The position numbers and the translations under genes were made by a program. 64,000 bases of DNA from Arthrobacter_N sp051262515 (GTDB lineage: Bacteria; Actinomycetota; Actinomycetes; Actinomycetales; Micrococcaceae), in contig NZ_JBIMER010000007.1 of NCBI RefSeq assembly GCF_051262515.1, positions 103,411-167,410 on the forward strand, given 5' to 3'. Positions 23,144 through 31,113 of this stretch are shown piece after piece; positions within the stretch are counted from its first letter, which is position 1, and each line of letters begins with the position of its first letter. A model generated the notes under the pieces. It ran no database searches. It worked only from the letters and a program-made list of their open reading frames with translations, and had not been told where the DNA came from.

Positions 23144-24339
23144 TAGGCGGTGGCCCCTTCGAGGTTGGTGGTCGGCAGCAGGTCCGTGTTCAGCTCCGTG
23201 CCGTTCTTGCGCGCGAGGTCCGCCTCGAGTTCGCGGACGATCGGCAGGACGTCGCGGCCGAACGCGGCGACCTCCTCCTGGAAGTGCAGGTAGCAGGTGA
23301 GCATCAGGTTCACGCCGATCTTCTTGAACTCGATCACGCGCTCGGCGATCTGCTCGGGGGTGCCGATGAGCTCGGAGCGGAAGCCGTCGTTGTACTGGAC
23401 CATGTCCTCGAACGTGGAGTCGGCCCACATGCCCTTGCCGTCCTTGGTGGACTGCCCGGCCTCCTTGACGGCGTTGGCGAAGCCCTCGACGGCGGGGCGG
23501 TGCGCCTTGGCGATGATCTCGCGCAGCGTCTCGTGAGCCTCCTTCTCCGTCTCGCGGGCGATCACGAAGCCGTTGAGACCGAAGCGGGGCTTCGCCGCCG
23601 CGGTGCGGCCGCCGTCGTTCGCGGCCTGCACCACGCCGGAGATGTTGTCCTTGAATCCCTCCAGGGAGCGTCCGTTGGAGAAGTACCAGTCGGCGGCGTG
23701 CCCGGCGGCGGCCTGGGCCGCTGTGGAGTTTCCGCCGAAGAAGATCTCCGGGTGGGCGCGGCCGGGGATGTCCACGGGCGCCGGGTTCAGCGTGAAGTCG
23801 TTGATGTTGTAGTACTTGCCGGACTGGCTGTAGTTCTGCTCGGTCCACAGCCCGCGCAGGACGTTGATGAACTCCTCGGTGCGGACATAGCGCTCGTCGT
23901 GCTCGAGCCACTCGAGGCCGAAGTTCACGAACTCGTCCTTGAGCCAGCCGGAGACGATGTTCACGGCGGAACGGCCGCCCGAGATGTGGTCGGCGGTGAT
24001 GATGAACTTGGCGAGCACGCCGGGGTGCCACATGCCGGGGTGGACGGCCGAGATGACCTTGAGGCGTTCCGTGGCGCCGAGCAGGGCGAGGGAGAAGCTG
24101 GTGGCCTCGTGCTGCTTGTCGGCGCCGTAGCTGGCGGCGTAGCGCGTCTGCGTGAGCGCGTACTCGAAGCCGGAGTTCTCCGCGATGCGGGCCAGCTTCT
24201 TGTTGTAGTCGAAGTCCCAACTGGTGCGCTGCTCGATCGTGGAGACGACGAGCCCACCGGAGACATTCGGCACCCAATAGGCGAACTTGAGCGGGGTCTC
24301 GAGATCGGCCACGGGGCTGACGGGGTTATTGGTGCTCAT
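23143..24339 (-). CDS. sfnG: Dimethylsulfone monooxygenase, SfnG family (LLM flavin enzyme)
   Basis: This 398-residue luciferase-like monooxygenase opens with LKFAYWVPNVSGGLV and RTSWDFDYNKKLA, which mark the SfnG family. SfnG uses reduced FMN and oxygen to turn dimethylsulfone into methanesulfinate, releasing sulfur from a common environmental compound. Other LLM motifs are VHPGMWHPGVLAK and DHISGGRSAVNIVSGW. The ATG at 24339 follows AAGGAA with six spacer bases. It is the first gene of the sfnG-metY-CoA-binding operon, and its leader holds a complete SAM-I type riboswitch. That pairing supports a role in sulfur supply. A matching NAD(P)H:FMN reductase gene is not in the window. Confidence 0.9.
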   Translation of the reverse strand: MSTNNPVSPVADLETPLKFAYWVPNVSGGLVVSTIEQRTSWDFDYNKKLARIAENSGFEYALTQTRYAASYGADKQHEATSFSLALLGATERLKVISAVHPGMWHPGVLAKFIITADHISGGRSAVNIVSGWLKDEFVNFGLEWLEHDERYVRTEEFINVLRGLWTEQNYSQSGKYYNINDFTLNPAPVDIPGRAHPEIFFGGNSTAAQAAAGHAADWYFSNGRSLEGFKDNISGVVQAANDGGRTAAAKPRFGLNGFVIARETEKEAHETLREIIAKAHRPAVEGFANAVKEAGQSTKDGKGMWADSTFEDMVQYNDGFRSELIGTPEQIAERVIEFKKIGVNLMLTCYLHFQEEVAAFGRDVLPIVRELEADLARKNGTELNTDLLPTTNLEGATA

Positions 24340-24397
24340 GGCTGGTTCCTTGGGGACGGGCGCCGCGGGCGCTGGGCGGAAGATCGCTTGCGCGCTC

Positions 24398-24485
24398 TCC
24401 ATCGGTCCTGGCGGTAGCACCTTTCCGGGGGGCGGATGGTTGCTGCGGCGTCGTCGAGCCAGATCTCTCGGCCGCTCGGGATGGT
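24398..24485 (-). ncRNA. SAM-I (S-box) riboswitch, copy 1, upstream of sfnG
   Basis: On the minus strand the leader reads CCATCC...AGCGGCCGAGAGATCTGG, then GACGCCGCAGCAACC, a variable hairpin, GGTGCTACCGCCAGGACC and GATGGAG. These are the conserved blocks of the actinobacterial S-box aptamer, with CCATC and GATGG closing the P1 stem. S-adenosylmethionine binding should turn the operon off. The switch ends about 58 bases before sfnG; I see no clear terminator hairpin in that interval. Confidence 0.88.
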
Positions 24486-24492
24486 TCGTTCC

Positions 24493-24520
24493 ATTGTGGC
24501 AAGAACGGGGCCGCGATCAA
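24493..24520 (-). promoter_or_regulatory. Promoter of the sfnG-metY operon
   Basis: On the minus strand TTGATC (24520-24515) and CACAAT (24498-24493) are 16 bases apart. Transcription would start at about 24486, right at the first base of the riboswitch. Confidence 0.6.
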
Positions 24521-24600
24521 AGAATGTTGAGCCGGATTGCGTCGCTGGGTTGCCGGATCGAATATCCTGCGGCCCGGAACGCGGGCGATAGGCTGGAGGG

Positions 24601-25218
24601 ATGGGATCGAAACTTGCGTTGGTGCGTCACGGGGAGACCGACTGGAACGCGGAGGGCCGCCTGCAGGGCCGGATGGACATCGCCCTGAACGAGGTGGGCC
24701 GCGGCCAGGCGCGGGCCGCCGGCCGCGAACTGCTGGCGGCAGGCGGGTGGGACGTGCTGGTATCCTCGCCGCTGGCCCGCGCCGCGGAGACCGCCTCCCT
24801 GGCCGGTGTGGTGCTCGGGCTCGAACCCACGGAGACCCTGGCCGGCCTGGCCGAGCGCGACTACGGCCGCTGCGAGGGTCGCGTGGTGGCCGGGCTCCCG
24901 CGGCACGACATCGACCGGTTGCTTGAATCCGCCGAACCCGAGGACGAGGTGGCCGACCGCGGGGTGCGGTCCCTCGCCGGACTCGTGGAGCGGTACCCCG
25001 GGCGAAACGTCGTCGCCGTCGCGCACGGGACGCTGCTGCGCCTCACCTTGACCAGGATCCTCGGCGCGGACCACCCGCGGTTCCGCAACGGCCAAATCGT
25101 TGAACTCGACGCCGGGCTGTTCGCTGGCGCACGCCGCGGTGCGCCCGAGGGCGACCCGCCCGACGTCGTGCACCTCGCCCCGGGCGCGGCCGGGACGGCG
25201 ACGCCGGTGGGGGCCTAG
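24601..25218 (+). CDS. Histidine phosphatase family protein (phosphoglycerate mutase-like)
   Basis: The 205-residue protein has the catalytic RHG motif at residues 9-11 (LVRHGETDWN), the SSPLARAAETA segment, and the second catalytic histidine in VAVAHGTLLR. This is the phosphatase branch of the superfamily; true phosphoglycerate mutases are longer. The substrate is unknown. It lies downstream of and divergent from the sfnG promoter, so it is separately transcribed. Its TAG and the TAG of the convergent membrane protein gene overlap in a shared CTAG (25215-25218). Confidence 0.88.
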   Translation: MGSKLALVRHGETDWNAEGRLQGRMDIALNEVGRGQARAAGRELLAAGGWDVLVSSPLARAAETASLAGVVLGLEPTETLAGLAERDYGRCEGRVVAGLPRHDIDRLLESAEPEDEVADRGVRSLAGLVERYPGRNVVAVAHGTLLRLTLTRILGADHPRFRNGQIVELDAGLFAGARRGAPEGDPPDVVHLAPGAAGTATPVGA

Positions 25219-25580
25219 CGGCGGCCCTGTGTCTTGGCGCGCTTGCGGCTCTCGCGGCTCGCCTGGGTGCGGAGCGCTATGATGCGCGCCGCCCCGGCGC
25301 TGGCCACCACGAATCCGCCGGCCACGGCCGCGGCCAGCAGCGCCAGCCCCAGCGAAACCGTGCTCTCCACCGCGAAGTAGCGCAGCGGAACGGTCGTTTG
25401 GTTCTGTGCGATGAAGACGATCAGCAACACCAGCAGGACCAGGGCCGCGATGGTCGCTGCCCAGATCATTCCGGTGCGCGTGGCGTGCTTCCTGTCCGGG
25501 GTTTCGCGCGCCGGAGGCGCCGTCGGCGTTGGGGTGGTGGGGGTTGCCGGTGTGTTCGGGTTCTTCGGTTCGCCGCTCAT
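25215..25580 (-). CDS. LapA-like (DUF1049) small membrane protein
   Basis: The 121-residue protein has a Thr/Pro-rich N-terminus (about 1-30), a hydrophobic helix at about 38-60, the short motif IAQNQTTVPLRYF, and a second helix at about 75-97, ending in a basic tail. The order helix-NQ-motif-helix is that of the LapA/DUF1049 family, which has been linked to lipopolysaccharide assembly in Gram-negatives; its role in actinomycetes is unknown. It precedes nothing in its own direction. The ATG at 25580 has only a weak ribosome binding site. Confidence 0.75.
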   Translation of the reverse strand: MSGEPKNPNTPATPTTPTPTAPPARETPDRKHATRTGMIWAATIAALVLLVLLIVFIAQNQTTVPLRYFAVESTVSLGLALLAAAVAGGFVVASAGAARIIALRTQASRESRKRAKTQGRR

Positions 25581-25657
25581 GGTGTGGCCTCTTCCTGCCG
25601 GGTTGTCGGTTTGACTCCAACTGTTGCACGGATCCGGCGTGCGGCACCGCCGCCGGA

Positions 25658-26749
25658 CTACGAGTCGCGCTCGGAGCCGAGGCCGGAGCCCCGGCCGGAT
25701 TTCCGGCGCAGCGAACGGCCGTCGCTGACGTCCTGGCGCTCCTTCTCGGCCTTCTTGTCGCTGGCCTTGGTGTCCCGCGGCGGGAGCTGGATGCTCTCCT
25801 CGGCCTCCAGCCCGCCCTGGAGCTGGCGCCCGCGTTCCATCTCCGCGTCGAACTCCGCGCCGAAGAGCAGCGAGATGTTCGCCAGCCACAGCCAGAGCAG
25901 CATGACGATGACGCCGGCGATGGCCCCGTAGGTCCTGTTGTAGTTGCCGAAGTTGGAGACGTAGAAGAAGAAGCCGAGCGTCGCAATGGCCAGGACAACC
26001 AACGCAATCAGGGAACCCATGCTGGTCCAGCGGAACTTGGGCTGCTTGACGTTGGGTGTCGCGTAGTAGAGAACGGCGATCATCAGGACGGCGAAGCCCA
26101 CCATCACCGGCCACTTGGCGATGTTCCAGATCAGGAGGGCGGTCTCGCCCAGGCCGATCGCACCGCCGATGGCCTCCGCAACCGGTCCGGAGAGGACCAG
26201 CAGCAACGCCATCACGACGGCGAGCAGAAGCAGGACCACCGTGATGGCCAGCAGCGTGGGCCGCAACTTCCAGAAGGGTCGCCCCTCGTCGATCTCATAG
26301 ATCCGGTTCATGGCACGCCCGAAGGCTCCGACGTAGCCGGACGCGGACCAGATGGCGCCCAAAAGGCCCGCGACGAGCGCGAACCCGGCGGCCGACGAAC
26401 CCGTCAGTTGCTCGATCGTGGGCCGGATGCTGTCCACGACGGACGGGTCGGCGACGCCCTCGACGACCTGCAGGAGGGTTTGCGTCGTCTGCTCGGCCTG
26501 GCCGACCACCCCCAACAGGGAGACCAGCGCCAACAGGGCGGGGAACAGGGACAGGACTCCGTAGTAGGTCAGCGCGGCGGCCAGGTCGGTGCACTGGTCC
26601 CGCGAGAACTCCCGGAGCGTGCGCTTGAGGATGTACTTCCAGGCGGGCTTGCCGACGTCCCGGGGGCTGTCCGGTTTCCTATCGTCGTTCGGATCCGGGG
26701 CGGTGTGAGCCTTTTCCGCGCTCGTGCCCTTCGTGCTGCGCTCGGCCAT
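25658..26749 (-). CDS. YihY/BrkB family inner-membrane protein
   Basis: The 363-residue protein matches the YihY (virulence factor BrkB) family: the segment DLAAALTYYGVLSLFPALLALVSL, then about five more hydrophobic helices, and the conserved YATPNVKQPKFRW followed by YNRTYGAIAGV. A charged C-terminal tail of about 70 residues is rich in Arg, Lys, Glu and Ser. Despite old claims, these proteins are not RNase BN; their function remains unclear. I chose the ATG at 26749, preceded by AAAGGCGGGG. The gene upstream in this direction is the HTH regulator, which ends 102 bases away, so the two are probably transcribed separately. Confidence 0.85.
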   Translation of the reverse strand: MAERSTKGTSAEKAHTAPDPNDDRKPDSPRDVGKPAWKYILKRTLREFSRDQCTDLAAALTYYGVLSLFPALLALVSLLGVVGQAEQTTQTLLQVVEGVADPSVVDSIRPTIEQLTGSSAAGFALVAGLLGAIWSASGYVGAFGRAMNRIYEIDEGRPFWKLRPTLLAITVVLLLLAVVMALLLVLSGPVAEAIGGAIGLGETALLIWNIAKWPVMVGFAVLMIAVLYYATPNVKQPKFRWTSMGSLIALVVLAIATLGFFFYVSNFGNYNRTYGAIAGVIVMLLWLWLANISLLFGAEFDAEMERGRQLQGGLEAEESIQLPPRDTKASDKKAEKERQDVSDGRSLRRKSGRGSGLGSERDS

Positions 26750-26850
26750 GGCCCCGCCTTTCCTCTGTCGTGATCGCGTTTCCTCGGTGGTGATCGCCGC
26801 CAGCAAAGCACGGGCCCGCGGCGCGTTCAAGGGAAAGGACGGCGCGCCTT

Positions 26851-27588
26851 CTACACGCGCGCGATGAGTGCCTCGCCGATGTCGGCCCGTTGGTAGAAGA
26901 CCTCCCGCCCGGAACGGAGCGAGGACGCCAGCCCGCCCGCGGCCATGTTCTTGAGGTGGCCGCTGACGGTCCCGGCGGCGAGGTCCAGCGCGCAGGCCAG
27001 TTGGGTGGTGGTCATGGGGACGTCCAGCTGGGCGAGGATCTGTGCCCGGGGCAGGCCGGGCAGCTGGGCCACCGGGCGGGCGTTCAACACGCGCGTATTG
27101 GGCCAGATGAAGGCGTTGGGCACCAGGATCAGCCCCTGCCCGGGATCCGGCGGGACCACCTGTCGCACCCCCGGACGATCTCCAGCCCGGTCGGAGTCGG
27201 GATCACACTGGGGTGCAGCGAGCGGAACACCTCCTCGATGCCGCTCCGCGAGATCTGCGCCAGGCGGGCGTCGATGTCCGCCAACAGCACGGAGCGCAGT
27301 CACGGCCACCGCCGCCGGCATCTCCTCGAACGAATCCTGGTGCCGGGGCGTGGGGGTCAGCCCGTCCGCCATGAAGCCCCGCGGGCGGACCACCGTGCTC
27401 AACAGCCTCAGGTGGGCGCCCTTGCGTGGGTCCATGGACGCCGCGATGCTCCGCTTGGCCGATTCGATCCACGGACGGTGGATGGGCGTGCCCACCTGGA
27501 GCGCGCGCAGGCTGGTCACCGTTTCCCACATGGGCGAGGCCTCGAAGCGGATCTTCGTGAGGTCCCCGCTGGTGAGCGTGATGTGCAT
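26851..27588 (-). pseudogene. ArsR/winged-helix regulator with two compensating frameshifts
   Basis: The first 90 residues (MHITLTSGDLTKIRF, MWETVTSLRALQ) and the last 85 (QLPGLPRAQILAQLD...LDLAAGTVSGHLKNMAAGG) look like an actinobacterial winged-helix regulator with a DUF5937-like N-terminal half. The middle does not fit. In another frame the DNA between about 27300 and 27175 encodes a convincing stretch (VLLADIDARLAQISRSG, EEVFRSLHPSVIPTPTG). A shift into that frame is needed near 27300, and a shift out at the run of five C at 27168-27172. No stop codon results, so a 245-residue protein is still possible. Either two indels have damaged the gene or the assembly has two errors. Confidence 0.65.
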
Positions 27589-28169
27589 GGAATCAGGGTA
27601 GGGCGATGCACACCCGGACGCGAGGATTCGGCTGACGCCGAATCCTGGCGGTGGGCGAGTGGCCCGCGCCCGCCGCGCCCGCCGCGCCCGCCGGGTCCGG
27701 GTGGCGCCTGGGCCAGCCTGGGGATGCGCGGAGTATTCCCGGATTCGGTCCTCGCCAAATCGTGGCGTGCCGCCCTCGCCGGATCGATTCTGTTGGCATG
27801 ACAACGCACACCAGCTCCCCAATAATCAGCAACACGATAGATGACTCGGCCGCAGCCGTCGCATCTATCGCCGCCCGGACGGCGGCAGCCTCCGCACCGT
27901 CGGGCCGCCGTCGTTCGCCGCATCCGTCATTCGTGGCGCGAAGGCGCGGCCATGGACGTTGAATTCGACCGCCGGAGGAGGCCCGATGTTCCATGCCCAG
28001 TCCGGCGGCTGCATGTAGCGCGTCCGCAGCCGTACCGAGTTGAGCGGCTTTGGGCCCCCGTGAACGGCTTTGCGGTCTCCCCGGCGCTCTGACTAGGGGC
28101 GTTGTGCCGGAGTTGTGCCATAGTTGCTCACGACGGCACGCAACGGCACGGCACGGCACGACGCCGGGC
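27589..28169. other. Gene-free stretch upstream of the HTH regulator and downstream of acs
   Basis: Besides the palindrome at 27623-27646, I see CGCCCGCCG-type tandem repeats near 27665-27695 and an inverted repeat CGATAGATG/CATCTATCG (27835-27843, 27862-27870). A 54-codon open frame starts at 27798 (MTTHTSSPIISNTI). It lies divergent to the regulator, where a transporter gene would be expected, but it shows no membrane segments. It could be the stump of a lost gene; I do not call it as real. Confidence 0.45.
27623..27646. promoter_or_regulatory. Perfect palindrome, candidate operator of the HTH regulator
   Basis: AGGATTCGGC (27623-27632) is perfectly inverted as GCCGAATCCT (27637-27646) around TGAC. 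It lies 35 bases upstream of the regulator start. Further GGATTCGG-like half-sites occur near 27740. This is the expected place for an autoregulatory site; no binding data are available. Confidence 0.55.
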
Positions 28170-30125
28170 CTACCGGGCGTCGCAGATCTCCTTGATCCGC
28201 TCGATGCACGGCTCGTTCTGCAGACTGGTGGTGTCGCCAAGCGTGCTTCCCTCGAACAGCTGGGTCAACAGGCGCCGCATGATCTTCCCCGAGCGGGTCT
28301 TCGGCACGTCGGGCACGAACACGACGTCGCGCGGCTTGGCGATTGGTCCGATCTGCGTGGACACGTGGGCCCGCAGGGCGGCGACCACCGAGTCGCGGAC
28401 GTCCGCCGGCGCGTCGGCCAGCGTCCCGCCGATCAGGGACGCGTCGCGAGGCACCACGAACGCGGTCGCCGCGTGGCCGGTCTTCGCATCGAACGTCGGG
28501 CACACGCCGGCCTCGACCACCGCGGCGTGGGACACCAGCGCGGACTCGATCTCGATCGTGGAGAGCCGGTGCCCGGAGATGTTGATGACGTCGTCGGTCC
28601 GGCCCAGGATCCAGGTGTGGCCGTCGTCGTCGAACCGGGCGCCGTCCCCGGCGAGGAACCAGCCCTGCGCCGCGTACTTCTCCCAGTAGGACGTGAAGTA
28701 GCGCTCGGGGTTGCCCCACACGGTGCGCGCCATCGCCGGCCCCGTCCGGGTGAGAACGATGTTCCCCTGCGTGTTCGCCGGAACCCGCGCTCCGGCGTCG
28801 TCCACGATGTCCGTCGCGAGTCCGGGCAGCGCGCGCGTGGCGCAGCCGGGCTTGAAGGCGGGATCGTCCTGGCGCGGGGAGAGGACGGTCGCGCCCGTCT
28901 CCGACTGCCACCAGGTGTCCACCATCGGCACGCCGGAATCGGGGTCCCCGGGAACGACGGCGTCGCGGCCCACCTGCGTGCGCAGCCAGCGCCAGGCCTC
29001 GGGGTTGACGGCCTCGCCGACCGTTCCGGCCAGGCGGATGGAGGAGAGGTCGTATGGGGCCGGGATGCCGTCCGGGAACCAGCCCATGAGCGAGCGCACC
29101 AGCGTGGGCGCCGTGTAGTAGCTCGTGACGCCGTAGCGTTCGATGATCTCGAAATGCCGGCCCGGATGCGGCGCGTTGGGCACGCCCTCGTAGATGACCT
29201 GGGTGACGCCGTTGGAGAGCGGTCCGTAGATCTCGTAGGTGTGGGCGGTGACCCAGGCGAGGTCAGCGGTGCACCAGTGGACGTCGTTTTCGCGCTGCGC
29301 CGGATCGGGGTGGGAGAACAGGAACTCGTGGCTCCAGGAGGCCTGCGTCAGGTACCCGCCTGTGGTGTGGACCAGGCCCTTCGGCTGCCCGGTGGTGCCG
29401 GAGGTGTACATGATGAACAGTGGCGTTTCGGCGTCGAACGCCTCCGCGGCGTGCTCGGTGGGCTGGGAGTCGACGACGTCGTGCCACCACACGTCGCGGC
29501 CCTGGACCCAGTCGACGTCGGTATGTCCGGTGCGGTTGATGACCAGGACGTGCTCGATCGCGTTGTCCCCGGACACGGCCTCGTCCGCCTGCGACTTGAC
29601 CGGCACGGCGGTGCCGCGGCGGAATTGGCCGTCCGTGGTGACCAGCAGCTTGGCCCCGGTGTCCTCGACGCGGAACCGCAGCGCCTCGGCGGAGAAGCCG
29701 CCGAAGACCAGCGAGTGGACGGCGCCGATCCGCGCGCACGCCAGCGTGATCACGACCGTCTCCACCAGCACGGGCAGGTAGACGACGACGCGGTCGCCCT
29801 TCCCGATGCCGAGTTCCGTCAGCGCATTGGCGGCCTGGGAAACGAGCGCGGTGAGTTCGCGGTAGGTGACGGTCCGCGTGTCGCCCGGCTCGCCCTCGAA
29901 GTGCAGGGCCACCTTGTCGCCTCGGCCGGCGGCGACGTGGCGGTCGGCGCAGTTGACGGCGGCGTTGAGCTTCCCGCCGTCGAACCAGCGCAGCTCGGGG
30001 CCGCGGCGGGCGGCCGCGTCCGCGGGCGTGGCCGAGTGGGTGGTGTGCCAGGGCTCGGTCCACTCGAGGCGGGACGCGGCCTCCTCCCAGAAGGCGAGGC
30101 GCTCGGTTTCGTTCTGGATCGTCAT
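28170..30125 (-). CDS. acsA: Acetyl-CoA synthetase
   Basis: The 651-residue protein is an AMP-forming acetyl-CoA synthetase of normal length. The ATP-binding motif YTSGTTGQPKGLVHTTGGY, the acetate-pocket segment DTWWQSETG, GRTDDVINISGHR and the C-terminal catalytic lysine in PKTRSGKIMRR are all present. It activates acetate with ATP and CoA. Two ATG codons in tandem (30128 and 30125) follow GGAG; I take the second because its six-base spacing is better. That GGAG belongs to a 24-base fragment of a SAM riboswitch (30132-30155). The gene follows the ssuBAC-like genes on the same strand, 145 bases downstream, and might be partly read through from them. Confidence 0.95.
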   Translation of the reverse strand: MTIQNETERLAFWEEAASRLEWTEPWHTTHSATPADAAARRGPELRWFDGGKLNAAVNCADRHVAAGRGDKVALHFEGEPGDTRTVTYRELTALVSQAANALTELGIGKGDRVVVYLPVLVETVVITLACARIGAVHSLVFGGFSAEALRFRVEDTGAKLLVTTDGQFRRGTAVPVKSQADEAVSGDNAIEHVLVINRTGHTDVDWVQGRDVWWHDVVDSQPTEHAAEAFDAETPLFIMYTSGTTGQPKGLVHTTGGYLTQASWSHEFLFSHPDPAQRENDVHWCTADLAWVTAHTYEIYGPLSNGVTQVIYEGVPNAPHPGRHFEIIERYGVTSYYTAPTLVRSLMGWFPDGIPAPYDLSSIRLAGTVGEAVNPEAWRWLRTQVGRDAVVPGDPDSGVPMVDTWWQSETGATVLSPRQDDPAFKPGCATRALPGLATDIVDDAGARVPANTQGNIVLTRTGPAMARTVWGNPERYFTSYWEKYAAQGWFLAGDGARFDDDGHTWILGRTDDVINISGHRLSTIEIESALVSHAAVVEAGVCPTFDAKTGHAATAFVVPRDASLIGGTLADAPADVRDSVVAALRAHVSTQIGPIAKPRDVVFVPDVPKTRSGKIMRRLLTQLFEGSTLGDTTSLQNEPCIERIKEICDAR

Positions 30126-30131
30126 CATCAG

Positions 30132-30155
30132 CTCCATCGGTCCTGGCGGTAGCAC
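30132..30155 (-). ncRNA. 3' fragment of a SAM-I riboswitch (remnant) upstream of acs
   Basis: These 24 bases are identical to the last 24 bases of riboswitch copy 1: GTGCTACCGCCAGGACC followed by GATGGAG. The 5' four-fifths of the aptamer, including the GACGCCGCAGCAACC block and the first P1 strand, is absent from the upstream sequence. It cannot bind SAM in the normal way. Its GGAG is the ribosome binding site of acs. Confidence 0.8.
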
Positions 30156-30270
30156 TACTAAAGGTCCCGCGGGGCCGCGGCCGCAAACCGGTGCCGCGCA
30201 AAACGCAACATTCGCGCCGGCGCGCGGAGGCGGGATGCGGCCGTGGGCGCACGTCCCGCGCGGCGTGTTC

Positions 30271-31113
30271 CTACGCCCAGCGGTTCACGGCCCAGCGCTC
30301 GAGAATCCCCAGCAGCCCGTCGGTGATCTTGCCGATCACGGCGAGCAGGATGATGGCCAGGAGCAGGCGGTCGGTGCGGCCGTTGTTCTGCGAATCGGTC
30401 AGCAGGAAGCCGAGCCCCATGGACGAGGCGATCAGCTCCGCCGCGACCAGGAACAGCCACGCCTGCGCCAACGCGAGCCGCAGCCCGGAGAAGATCGCCG
30501 GAACGACGGCGGGCAGCTGCACGGTGGTCAGCAGCCGCAGACCGTTGACGCCGAAGGCGCGCGCGGCCTCCACCAGGTTCTTGTCCACGTGGCGCAGCGC
30601 CAGGTACACGGTGGTGAAGATCGGGAAGAACGCACCGATGACGATCAGCGTGACCTTCGAGTCCTCGCCGATCTTCATCCACAGGATCAGCAGCGGCACC
30701 CAAGCCAGGGACGGCACCGCGCGGAACGCGCCGACCGTCGGGCCGAGCAGCGCGTCGGCCCACCGGGACAGGCCCACGAGCGAACCCAGCGCCAGCCCGA
30801 GCGCCGCGCCGATGCCGAAGCCCAGCAGCACGCGCTGCAGCGAGATCCCGATGTGCCGGGTCAGCTCGCCGCGCTCGACGAGTTCCGCGCCGGCGGCCAA
30901 CACGGCCCCGGGCGCCGGAAGCGCGACGGCGGAGACCCATCCCAGCGAGCTGGCCGCCTGCCACAACGCCAGCAGGGCCACCGGCACGACGGCGCCGATC
31001 GCCACCCGGCGCGCGGTGGCACCCCGGGGGCGGGCCGGCGTCGTGCCGCGGGTCGACGAGGCGCGGCCGGCGACCGCCCCGTCGGAGACCTTGGTGTTCG
31101 GGCCGAGCGTCAT
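30271..31113 (-). CDS. ssuC: ABC transporter permease, SsuC/TauC type
   Basis: The 280-residue permease has about six hydrophobic helices and the cytoplasmic loop EAARAFGVNGLRLLTTVQLPAVVPAIFSGL, which docks to the ATPase and is typical of the sulfonate/nitrate/taurine group. The first 35 residues are a basic, disordered extension. Its ATG shares a base with the stop of the binding-protein gene (TGATG). It is the last gene of the riboswitch-ATPase-binding protein-permease unit. The gene name reflects family resemblance; the true substrate may be a sulfonate, sulfate ester or other organosulfur compound. Confidence 0.88.
   Translation of the reverse strand: MTLGPNTKVSDGAVAGRASSTRGTTPARPRGATARRVAIGAVVPVALLALWQAASSLGWVSAVALPAPGAVLAAGAELVERGELTRHIGISLQRVLLGFGIGAALGLALGSLVGLSRWADALLGPTVGAFRAVPSLAWVPLLILWMKIGEDSKVTLIVIGAFFPIFTTVYLALRHVDKNLVEAARAFGVNGLRLLTTVQLPAVVPAIFSGLRLALAQAWLFLVAAELIASSMGLGFLLTDSQNNGRTDRLLLAIILLAVIGKITDGLLGILERWAVNRWA

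Noticed and set aside
21770..24277. An 835-codon minus-strand frame covering metY and much of sfnG
   Set aside because: The N-terminal part is a frame shadow of sfnG; the real metY starts at 23143 with a TAATG overlap.
27798..27962. A 54-codon ORF divergent from the damaged regulator as a real gene
   Set aside because: No ribosome binding site, no recognisable motif and a composition like non-coding GC-rich DNA; kept only as a possible stump of a lost gene.
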